Below are positions 55,543 through 64,000 of a stretch of 64,000 bases of DNA, piece after piece (position 1 is the stretch's first letter; each line of letters starts with the position of its first letter). This stretch comes from Curvularia sp. ZM96 (taxonomy: Eukaryota; Ascomycota; Dothideomycetes; Pleosporales; Pleosporaceae). A model generated the notes under the pieces. The model was not told the origin of the DNA. It saw only the letters and a program-made list of their open reading frames with translations, and ran no database searches. Both the position numbers and the translations under genes were made by a program. The stretch spans positions 3,100,001 through 3,164,000 of the forward strand of contig JAJGBQ010000002.1 in NCBI GenBank assembly GCA_022457065.1, in the 5' to 3' direction.

Positions 55543-56775
55543 CTAATGATCTTCATCACTCATATCCCTCACGCTTTCCTCCGCTTGCAGGCGTTGGAGA
55601 CAGTCAGCCAGTGCGGATCCGCATCCATCCATTGCCAGCAGCCTTTCAGCTAGTCCTGCTGCGCACACTGACCTCGCCCAACCGTCATGCGCCGGGTCAC
55701 TGCAGCGCGTGCACTCAAAGAGCAAGTTCAGATCATCAAGCACAAGCTCGACGTCTTTGTTTTGGGCCGAAAGCAAACGCCATCGATCAATCACCAGGCT
55801 CCGAACACGGTCATCATTCAACTGCGCAGCTAAACAGTAGAGCTGCGTGAGAGAGACGTCGCTGTATGTTTCGTCGTCTGTTGATTGGGGAAGAGCCGTT
55901 GAGGTTGTGCAAAGAACATAACATTGAAGAATCTTCTCCAGTGGCCCATGTAGCCGTACGTGTATTTTGGCTTCATCATCGTCCAATAGACCAAAAACAC
56001 TGGAATTTCCTGGCAAAGCCTGGCGATCGATAGTAGCAGTTCCAAGCAGTACTTCTTTTGTGTCGAAAATTTCGATAGTAATCGCATCGGTGCCTGTCGA
56101 AGTTGCGCGTTCGATGTAATTACGGAGGTCGGATGCATTGCGAACCTCATCTGGTGGCGTCCAGCCCGCACTACGTTCATTAGAAGCATCGTGCTCCAGA
56201 ACCCGTAGAACATCTCCGTCTTCTGTCTTTCCAGCGCCGGTGCCTGCACCAAGTGTTGGTCGTACCTCACCTTTTTTCGCGTAGGTAATCTTGGTTGGAT
56301 AAGCTGGATGTCTTGCTATCCATGCCGCGCGATGCTGGCGTGCCCGCTTTTCCATAGCTGCTGGAGTAACTGAAACACCATATCTCTCATTGTACGCTTT
56401 GGCTACAGTCGTCCAGGATTTAGGCGCATACGTGATTGAGACTGTACCGTATGGATCTGGCTTATTGTTGTCGCGCGTGAGAATGATGAAGCCAACTTGG
56501 TCGTCCAGATGCTGCTGCTTCGCGCGTTTTTCTGCGGCCGTCATGGCTCGGTGTGTGGGCCGTTGTTTGTTGATAGGTGGATGTGGCTTGATGGTTTTCT
56601 CTCTATTGTTCTCAGATCTGGAGCCGCCAGGATGATGGTTATTTGCGCCGGCATCCGTTGCGCGAGGAACATGTCGCATGAAGGAGGGTTGCATGTACTT
56701 TGGTTTCTTTGTCGGTCTGGCTGAGACATCATCAGACGTGCTCAATGCACTGCGTTCGCGTTTCGTTGAAGCCAT
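55543..56775 (-). CDS. Hypothetical nuclear protein with a Myb/SANT-like helix region
   Basis: Single exon, 410 aa, ATG at 56775. The N-terminus carries a nuclear-localisation-type stretch (KRERSAL...ARPTKKPKY) and a basic region (AAEKRAKQQ). Residues ~118-155 resemble a Myb/SANT-like or homeodomain-like helical unit (SWTTVAKAYNERYGV then EKRARQHRAAWIARHP). A later C2-like strand region (AITIEIFDTKEVLLGTATID) is followed by a helical C-terminus with CTRCSDPAHDGW. I do not recognise a named family. DNA binding is inferred weakly. Confidence 0.7.
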   Translation of the reverse strand: MASTKRERSALSTSDDVSARPTKKPKYMQPSFMRHVPRATDAGANNHHPGGSRSENNREKTIKPHPPINKQRPTHRAMTAAEKRAKQQHLDDQVGFIILTRDNNKPDPYGTVSITYAPKSWTTVAKAYNERYGVSVTPAAMEKRARQHRAAWIARHPAYPTKITYAKKGEVRPTLGAGTGAGKTEDGDVLRVLEHDASNERSAGWTPPDEVRNASDLRNYIERATSTGTDAITIEIFDTKEVLLGTATIDRQALPGNSSVFGLLDDDEAKIHVRLHGPLEKILQCYVLCTTSTALPQSTDDETYSDVSLTQLYCLAAQLNDDRVRSLVIDRWRLLSAQNKDVELVLDDLNLLFECTRCSDPAHDGWARSVCAAGLAERLLAMDGCGSALADCLQRLQAEESVRDMSDEDH

Positions 56776-57076
56776 GAGTGGCTTGAATTAGTGGCTTGTA
56801 TAAGAGGCGGAGATGGAAGATATATCTATGCAGTATAGTTTGTGAGAATAGAGGACAAAGATACGGCCTTTATGAATGAGTGCAGAGATTCTTCGTGAGT
56901 TTACTATGCGTCATGCTTCCACATCGCGAAGGTTCTTTGCGCTGTGAAATCACAATTCACTTCGTGGGCTACGTCATACCACTTCACTTAGCCAACTGGA
57001 CAATACGGAGTGCTTGTTATTTGCAAGCACCGTAGGTGTAAGACTTAGCAGAGCTGAGTAGGTGAGTTGTAGCTGG

Positions 57077-58660
57077 CTACCCAACTTCACCAGTCTCAAC
57101 ATGAACTCTTCCAAAGATGTGAGGCGATTCGTTTTTCTTGTTCTTTTGAAGCCATTTGACAATCGCCTTCCAATCAGCGTCCAAACTATCCTCGTCAAGA
57201 AAGAGCTCATATGATTTCTCGTCGGACGCTTCTTCATCCTCTTTGAGAAGAATACTTGTCACCGTTCGGTTCAATAGCTTTTTGCGCTTCCCGACTTGAC
57301 TTTGGAATGCCTCAAAGAAAGTTTGGCTAGGCGCATCTGGGTACAACCAAACATTGAAATAAGTCTCGTCCCATTTGATTGCTACTCGTAGCTTTTCGGC
57401 ACGTACGTCTGCTTGGGTTTCAGAAACCGAGTTCGTGGAGGCAGTGGTCGTAACGGTGGCGCGGTACGGGTTAGGTTGCGAGATTTCGTGTTGAGTTGGC
57501 TGCGAGCCAGGGAATCTATTCGACAACGACATATGTTGTGGATGGTGATGGTTTTCCATCAACACGCCAGGGGCTGCAGGCGCAGAATATATGGCTTCTG
57601 GTATTACTGGAATATGAAGATGTTGGTTGTTGTGCCGTGTTTGGTACTGTGCAGACAACGAATCATTGTTCGTTTCGGCAGAGCGGTGGTACGATGCTGG
57701 TGGTGTTCGTCCCGAAGGTCGCAGTCCTGGATTGTATCCTTGGAAGTGTGTACTTTCATGAGAGTTCAGCGGTGGAACATCGGCAGGGGAATATTCTGAA
57801 CAAATTCGAGAATTGATCAGCACAGTAACATAGAAGTGTTCGCAAGATACTGTTCATACGCACCTACACGAGCATCGGCATGACCCATGATAATATCATC
57901 ATCATCGAGAAATTTCTCAGAAACTACGTAGAATGTGGTTCTGTGAGTCCTGCCAGATTTCCGACGACACCAGGTCAGTTTTACTACGCAACGATACGGA
58001 ACAATAGTAGTTGATCCTGTATCTGCATCCAGAGGTATATGGACTTCCCCTTCTTCTATTGATACTGTATTGGCATCAAGCTCATCCGTCGATACCAGAT
58101 CATCGCGAATGACGCTATGTGTTATTGGTGCGATTCTCATACGGACGAGTTGCTCTTCGACCTTGCCTTCGGCAGGGTTCAACAGATAGATATACTCTTT
58201 ATCGCTAGTGTCACCTTTTGTTGAATGTGAAACTTCTGACCTTGCTGTCCTCGCAGGGGTAGGAGGATACTCTGATAACTGGCGCAGTGGAATTTCGTGT
58301 TGGGGAATATGGGAACCAGAATGATGCGACTCATGCAGAGATGGTGAGACAGACGATCCGAATGATCCTCTGCCCACTGGCGGAGACTGATGGGTCGACA
58401 CGCCCAGTTTCGAGAGGCAGAAAAAGATTTCATCGTGGATTGTTTTGTTTTCACAGCACCGAGCAAGGATATCCTGAGCCTTCTCTTGGTCGTGGTCCAA
58501 TAGCTGCGCGACCATTGCGCGTGCCTTCATGTAGTCCATTCCTTGTGGTCAAGGCAGGCTGGAGCCGCATATGTGCCTGACGCTTACCGGTATCAGCGTT
58601 GCACAACCGAACTCCGGGCATGTGAGGGGCAGCGCTAGCCGAGGCGTGTTCAATCGACAT
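57077..58660 (-). CDS. Hypothetical protein with long disordered middle
   Basis: Three exons on minus, 58660-58588, 58541-57864 and 57795-57077, giving 489 aa. Introns are 46 and 68 bp (GTAAGC..CACAAG; GTGCGT..TTCAG). The N-terminus (MDYMKARAMVAQLLDHDQEK after a short leader exon) resembles a small helical domain. A Ser/Pro/His segment follows, then an apparent beta-rich domain (VVKLTWCRRKSGRTHRTTFY). The C-terminal ~100 residues are folded-looking (VAIKWDETYFNVWLYPDAPS, then FLDEDSLDADWKAIVKWLQK). No family is recognised. The first exon is supported by the clean splice, and an ATG at 58539 would otherwise serve. Confidence 0.7.
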
Positions 58661-59127
58661 GGCTCATACTTGTCGCCTGAAGGGGTAAGAATGATGAGAT
58701 GCGCGAAGCGCAATGCGCGCGAAACCGAAGCCGCTGGCGATGCAGAAGACGATGAGGCGCAGATGGGAAGGGCGGCCGTGGTGCGAAGTGGGGTCCATCG
58801 ATTGCTCTTAGCAATATGGCGTTTGAAACCACACCTTTCCCTGATGATTTGACCGGAAGCGCCCATGTTCGCAGTATCTTCGATGGGACTGGCTGGCTCA
58901 TACGCCACATGCAGCCGGCAAGGCAGATATACTACTAGCACATCACACCCCGCCCGATTGCTCAGGCGCTCGGTACCGATCGCACCCCCTGTCCACTGAA
59001 GCACTGGGTAATTCAAGACTCTTGGGAATCCTGCCCGCAGATGCCTCTCGCTGTCTCGGGCATGTGTCCAACTATGTCTGCGACGTCTACTTCCAGCCAC
59101 TGCTCGAACGACAAAAGAGCGACGGTG
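58661..59127. promoter_or_regulatory. Divergent intergenic region
   Basis: About 470 bp between the 57-58.6 kb minus gene and the plus-strand gene model from 59128. No specific site recognised. Confidence 0.4.
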
Positions 59128-59830
59128 ATGGCTACATCAGTGAGCCGAAACATCTCTAGCGGCAATGCCGTCCAGATCAATGGTACGGTGGCAGAGAAGG
59201 TCTGTAATCTTCATGTGTAAGTTCTAGTCCAACGAGAAATCAGGGCATTGCTAATGTGTCCAAGTCAAAACCTAATCCTCAGTTGCCAGTGCATCTCGGC
59301 TACCAAGTTGGTCACTTCGGCGAAAGCACCGGCAAATTCGAATGCCCCGATATTGGAGTCAACAACTCCCTTGAGCGTGAAAAAGATTCCATATCTGGTG
59401 CAAATCGTTGACCAACCTATCACAGCCTTGCTAGTAAGTGCAACTTACCACAACATACCATATGACAGGTGCTCATGGCATGCAGGAAAGCGCCTCAATT
59501 AATACAGATATTCGGAAAGAGAATCTGGCTTTTATCTCTAGGCTGAGTAAGATGCGTCAAGCTGTTCGCGCCATATTTCGACCTGATTTACCTATCAGCT
59601 TCATTGAACGGCGGATAGTAAAACGACTTGAGCTAGTGACGCATCGCTACGACCGGGCTGGGAAGGAGGTCTCGACGAATCACTCGAAAATACCGTATAC
59701 GTACGACTACGTCGAACTCCCCTGCTGCCGAAAAAAGGGTGCTGGATGCGTCACACATCGATTCTGTGTCATCAAAGACTGCTCTGCCGATCTTGTTTTC
59801 GGCGCCGATTCGATAGACCCCCACCATTGA
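59128..59830 (+). CDS. Possible retropepsin-like protein with STAND-tail motif
   Basis: Proposed exons 59128-59216, 59265-59433 and 59486-59830 (introns 48 and 52 bp, GTAAGT donors) give about 200 aa. The first exon encodes NISSGNAVQINGTVAEKV, a tail motif also found at the end of the 60.2-61.2 kb gene. The last exon resembles a retropepsin-like fold of fungal hypothetical proteins: ISFIERRIVKRLEL, then YDYVELP, then FCVIKDCSADLVFGADSI. The usual Asp-Thr-Gly is replaced by DLP. The model could be a rearranged or dying gene. Exon joins are in frame but unproven. Confidence 0.4.
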
Positions 59831-60230
59831 TAATCCGGAGAAGATGTGGACTCGAGGTGGTTAGACTGGATGAACCCCAGAAGAAACGTATATCTTGACT
59901 CACGTCAAGCCAGTCAGCCTTGGACTGCGTTTATCGGAATCTGCTGATTCCCATTGGGTGCGCACAGCGATGCGAACGTGGGGTACTTGTGGTGTGCAGC
60001 TGCAGCTGCAAGGCGCTTCACGATGGCGAATCAGTGGTTGAAACCACCAATACTGCTAGTTTGTCACTGGACAACCACCAGACGTAATGGCTGCATAATC
60101 AAAACTGCGCCGAGCGTGGCTCTGCTTTGCTCAGCTGGTCATGAATATGCTTATATATCAGCTCAACTGCCGGTGCAACTGCGCTTCTTTTTGTATCTTG
60201 AGCCGCATTGACTGTCACACGGTATCCGCC
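59831..60230. other. Intergenic
   Basis: About 400 bp, probably the promoter of the next gene. No other signal. Confidence 0.5.
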
Positions 60231-61232
60231 ATGGTAAGTTGAATACGCGAACAGGGAAACATAAGAGCTTACATGTGAGTCTTAGGTTGACCCTATCAGT
60301 CTTGTCTCTGCAATCCAAGCTACTACTCAGCTCGTCGAGCAAGCCTTTCGAATACTCAAACGTCTCCGCACGGCGCATGAGCGACAGAAAGACGTTGTCG
60401 AGGTGCTGAAACGACACGAGACTGAACTCTCCAGTGTCAAGACCATCATCGGTATAATCGAGGACGAGGAAGGGTTACGAACTCCAAGCATCGCTGAAGA
60501 ATTAGGCCGTTTACAGGCCGTCCAGACTAGATTGGCCAAATTACTCCATGATTTGGATCCAAAGGGGAAAGGGAAAGTAAGCCAGTATACACGGCAACTC
60601 ATACATGGCTCGGAAGATGAGCGGAAACTCTGTGCGATCATGATTGACCTGACACATGTCAAGTCAACACTTCTCGTTTGCATCCAAGTTGCCAATGTTC
60701 GAGAGATGGGCAGCAAGTTGGAGGCCAATGCAGAAGCTATCCAGCGCATCGATCAAATCCTTCGAGAACACATCGAAAACTGCGAGGGCCTACAAATTGC
60801 ACGCTTACTGAAAGACAGACGCCCATCGAGTGAGTATTCCAAGATCTTAGTTTTGCTGAAACGTTACTTACAAAATTAGATGATGGATACGTGTCATTGA
60901 CTCAGGCCGAGCTGAAGTCTCTTAAAAAAGAGAGAAGCAATAGTGAATGCAGCGAAGACGAGACTTTGGTCGACGAGTCTGAAGGAACACCGCCAAGTGG
61001 AATCTATAAGACTGAGCGCATTCTGAAAAACAACGCAGCTCGCCATCAGTCTGTTCAGATCAATGGTCCAGTGGAAAAAGACATCTGGAAATATATCAAC
61101 CGTGTGGAAACTAAAGACAACGTCTCTGAAGACCAAAGTCTCCAATTCAACTACGCCACTCCTATGAATGTATTCATGGCCCTCATTCACAGGCGGGATG
61201 ATATCATGAATGGAACAACCCAAAAGATTTAG
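60231..61232 (+). CDS. Fungal STAND/HeLo-like N-terminal domain protein with repeated tail
   Basis: Three exons, 60231-60233 (ATG alone), 60286-60829 and 60880-61232, giving 299 aa. The spliced start reads MVDPISLVSAIQATTQLVEQ. This is the usual opening of the helical N-terminal domains that precede NACHT/STAND modules in fungi (NACHT-NTPase N-terminal, SesA or HeLo-like type). The helical part runs to about residue 180 with charged, coiled-coil-like helices. There is no NTPase module. The tail has two copies of a QSxQxN motif 29 residues apart, each followed by an aromatic at the same offset. A cell-death effector role is inferred from the domain type; the exact Pfam family should be checked. 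Confidence 0.75.
61047..61188 (+). repeat. Two 29-residue pseudo-repeats in the tail
   Basis: QSVQINGPVEKDIW starts at residue 238 and QSLQFNYATPMNVF at residue 267 of the protein. Gln, Ser, Gln and Asn align, and so does the aromatic (Trp251 / Phe280). Confidence 0.6.
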
Positions 61233-61566
61233 TCTGCACCAGCATCACGCTGTGAGGGTCTGGTGGAGGTAGTTTCAATTGACATGACATGGTGTCTTTC
61301 TTCGCCTCTGGTAGTATAGTTAAGCGAAATGATTCTATCTTTTAAACAGCATTGTCATTGAGTAGTAATATGATGATGCTGAGGACCGTTGTGGTGAATG
61401 TCAGAGTATGGTGTATGGATGTGGTTGGGGGACAAAGCAGATCCATATCTGACTCAGGTGTCTTATCGATAACGACCACGTTGCTCGCAACCGCGTCCCG
61501 TATCCAGCCCTCAGATGCACCACCAACATGTGAAGCCACGCGCCTACACTACGCGTTGCGCAAAAC
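61233..61566. other. Short intergenic region
   Basis: About 330 bp between two plus-strand genes. It should contain the promoter of the Arl3-like gene. Confidence 0.5.
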
Positions 61567-62288
61567 ATGTACCACCTCTTCAAATCGATATACCTCCATG
61601 CGACGAGTAAAGAAGGCACGATGCCCCTCTATCGACATGTCGAAACACCGCCTAACCATGTCTAGAATACTCCGTTCTCCTCCTCGGTCTCGACAACGCC
61701 GGCAAAACAACTCTCCTCGAGCAAATAAAGGGCACATACACTTCTGCAAACGCAAACCTCAGGACTGTACCGACAGTCGGTCAAAACGTCGCTACCATTG
61801 CTCTTCCACCGCCAAACCCTCCAATCTACCTCAAGATATGGGATGTTGGAGGCCAACATAGCCTGCGCGGCCTCTGGCAGTCATATTACAGCAGTTGCCA
61901 CGCCATTGTCTTCGTCATAGACAGCAGCGACGTCGGGAATGCGACGCTGGCGGATCTGAGCGCGAGTAATGCAGCGAACAACGAAGACATAGGCAGGCTA
62001 GATGAGTGCAAGCTTGTGCTCGAGAGTGTGCTGGCAAATGAAGAGGCGAGCGGTGTGCCCATTCTCATCTTGGCGAACAAGCAAGATAGAGAAGATTGCG
62101 TCGAGGTTGTTAGGATCAAAGAGGGTTTTGTCAGGAGAGTGTTTGAGGGGGAGAAGGGCGGGAATGTGAGAGATAGCAGAGTGTTGCCTTGTAGCGCGCT
62201 TACAGGCACTGGTGTGCAAGAGGCTGTAGAGTGGTTGTGCAGCAGGATGGCTTTCAACAAAGAGGCAAGGCCACCGGTGATGCGGTAG
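61567..62288 (+). CDS. ARL3: Arl3/ARFRP1-type small GTPase
   Basis: Two exons, 61567-61615 and 61666-62288, giving 223 aa. The intron has a GC donor (61616-61617) and a CTAG acceptor. It is a small GTPase of the Arf-related ARFRP1/yeast Arl3 group, which recruits Arl1 and golgins to the trans-Golgi. G1 is LGLDNAGKTTLL, G2 Thr is in TVPTVGQNV, G3 is WDVGGQHSLRG, G4 is ANKQDRED and G5 is CSALTGTG. The N-terminus MYHLFKSIYLHATSKEEY lacks Gly2, consistent with the Arl3 type, which is N-acetylated rather than myristoylated. An insert between the switch regions and a longer G4-G5 loop are fungal features. Confidence 0.93.
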
Positions 62289-63353
62289 CCTTGCTACTTT
62301 CTGGAAATTTGGGCGACATCAATATACCCCATGATAGTGACATCAGTTTTCCGTCTTGTGGATATTTCTTTCAAGAAAGTAACTCTACCTTCGTACATAG
62401 TATGCATTGAGTTTTTATACTCTACCAACTGCATTAACATTCACAGCGAGATTCTGCTCCTTCATCTCCCCCAACTGATTTTGCTCAATCGACTTGCATG
62501 CATCAAAACCCTAGAAATAGTAATCAGAGTGTATCGTATCCAGCAGGACACCAGTAGGTCATCCCTAAACCTGGACCACCTGAAGCCTATTCTCGATATC
62601 ATCACGCATTGTCTCAGCCCCCGTAGCATTTGCGTATCGTTTGCGGCCCAGAGTCGGGGCAGTGGGACACTAAACGGCATAGCATTGCCCCTGGTCGATA
62701 CATTTAACCAACCCACGCGGTTGCGCGACATGAGAGTTGAACTGCCCACTGAGGCCTATGGAGCAGCATCCAATCCCAAACCCTCAGATAACCTCTCATT
62801 CCAGGCGCCGCTCATCGGGCGGTTTCCAAGGTCGGTATGGAGATCCTTGGATGGCAACCTTCCTATAGTACAGAATAGGTCACTCGAGCGCTATCCGTAT
62901 CCACCATTGAGGTTTCCAGCACCTGGCAGTGGGGATGAGAACGTAGCGAGTGTGGGGTACTGGCTTTCTGTTGGCTTTGAAGAGACAATCCGATCACCCA
63001 TGGTGTGCTCTTAGAAGGATTTCGAGAAAACAGTTTGGATCTGGGGATCTAGCGCTATCGCAGCTGATATCATCGAGATCATCTGCAAATAGTAACATAC
63101 GCTCGTCCTTTTGCAGATATGGGAAAGGTAAGTAGGAGAGGGGCTATTGGGTTCCTTCTGAAACCTTGACAGAAAACGAGGCTGAAAAGTAGATATAACG
63201 TACATTCCTACCCCATAAAGTGCAAATGCACACAAAATAAGACGATACTAGCGACCGGTGCCCATAAAGTTCATAGATCTATTCCAGAAATCGTAACGAT
63301 GGACATTGGTCCATTGGACGCTAAAACGGCTATCCCAACCTAGCTGATACGCT
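62289..63353. other. Intergenic with one coding-like ORF
   Basis: About 1.06 kb. A plus-strand frame (62331-63014, ATG start) has an AT-rich first half but a protein-like second half, with PLIGRFPRSVWRSLDGNLPI and RSLERYPYPPLRFPAPGS. It may be the 3' part of a decayed or spliced gene. I leave it uncalled. Confidence 0.35.
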
Positions 63354-64000
63354 TCAATACCCCTTCCAGAGAACCTCGTCACAGTCAGGGTGCTTGAAAT
63401 CGCCATTGCTCATCTCGTACTCATATTCGAGGTCGGGCTGGAGCTCCCAGTACAGTGTTTCCGCGTCACTTCCCATACGGCATGTATACTCAGCGGCCTC
63501 ATCATCGATGTAGACCTTGGGCACGCCGTTGGCAGCAGCAGCTTCGACTTGAAGCTGAACTGCACAGGAGCGCTCCATAAGGGTGTAGAGGTACGCAGCC
63601 TCGTCGACGGTTTGCCCTACAGTCTGGCCAGTGTTAACACGGCAATGTACAATAATTTGCTTGTAGGTACAAATGATATAAACTTACCAGTAGGCCGTGG
63701 TTGCGCAGAATCATAGCCCTGCCCTTCGGTCCTAATGCGGCGGCTAGTCTTTTGCCCTCCGCCTCGTTGAGGACAACCCCGCCAAATTCTTTATAAACGG
63801 CTTGTGTCTCGCCATAAAAGTAGCACACGTCTTGGTTGATCATTTCCAAGGGCTTGGCGAAAGCGCTCCAGGCTTTGCCAGCTATACCGTGGCAATGGCA
63901 CGCGGCAGTGACATCGGGCCGCGCCTTGTGTAGCGCAGAGTGAATGAGGAAGCCCGCGCCATTGGCGGGCCTGCTCTGGTTACCTCCCACGACTTTTCCG
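63354..64000 (-). CDS. Class II aldolase/adducin-type protein (5' end outside window)
   Basis: Partial. The 3' exons are 63623-63354 and 63688-64000 (continuing past the window edge), with a 64-bp intron (GTAAGT..GCCAG). About 194 residues are seen. The fold is class II aldolase (fuculose aldolase / adducin head). Zinc-binding His residues are in ACHCHGIAGKAW, and a later one lies in LRNHGLLTVGQTVDEAAYL, which is assembled over the splice. The C-terminus ends PDCDEVLWKGY. Fungal homologs of this type are generally of unknown substrate. The N-terminus is missing because the window ends. Confidence 0.88.

Overview
This window is nuclear DNA of a filamentous ascomycete. Introns are short (mostly 34-70 bp, GT..AG, with CTAAC/CTGAC-like branch sites 10-25 bases before the acceptor), genes lie on both strands without operons, and the gene content (HET-domain protein, AA11-type LPMO, GH128 glucanase, Zn2Cys6 regulator, Rds1-like ferritin-fold protein, fungal STAND-type N-terminal domain) points to Pezizomycotina. 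A dothideomycete (Pleosporales-like) is my best guess, but it is not proven from the sequence. I see no prophage, plasmid, CRISPR, tRNA, rRNA or intact transposon.

Layout. 0-8.6 kb: a VWA protein, a BTB-like protein and a small two-exon gene on the minus strand, then 3-isopropylmalate dehydrogenase (leucine synthesis) on plus. 8.6-11.1 kb is gene-poor. 11.2-12.4 kb: secreted LPMO-like protein. 13.1-16.4 kb: a DUF7587-like gene with no recognisable 5' end, abutting a HET-domain gene. 17.2-17.4 kb: a small hairpin element. 17.7-21.0 kb: vacuolar carboxypeptidase Y, divergent from the SBDS/Sdo1 ribosome maturation factor. 22-25 kb: two lineage-specific proteins. 26.2-27.3 kb: 40S protein S18. 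28.4-36.6 kb: a zinc-ribbon-like protein, a dienelactone-hydrolase/SnoaL fusion, a six-exon LPREL-motif protein, a short-chain dehydrogenase and a DUF2306 membrane protein. 37.3-40.1 kb: Zn2Cys6 factor and Rds1-like protein. 41.3-45.8 kb: long-form tRNase Z and a second short-chain dehydrogenase. 46.9-49.2 kb: divergent fibrillarin (NOP1) / 60S protein L17 pair. 50-53.5 kb: GH128 glucanase and a sugar transporter. 55.5-61.2 kb: two nuclear/hypothetical genes, a retropepsin-like fragment and a STAND/HeLo-like N-terminal protein with a repeated C-terminal tail. 61.6-62.3 kb: Arl3/ARFRP1 GTPase. The window ends inside a class II aldolase gene.

Functional themes. Ribosome biogenesis and RNA processing are over-represented (SDO1, RPS18, NOP1, RPL17, tRNase Z), including one bidirectional promoter. 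A second theme is fungal self/non-self and cell-death type genes (HET domain; STAND/HeLo-like N-domain with prion-like tail repeats). Multi-exon models were built by hand from splice sites and reading frame. Where a start or exon is uncertain I say so.
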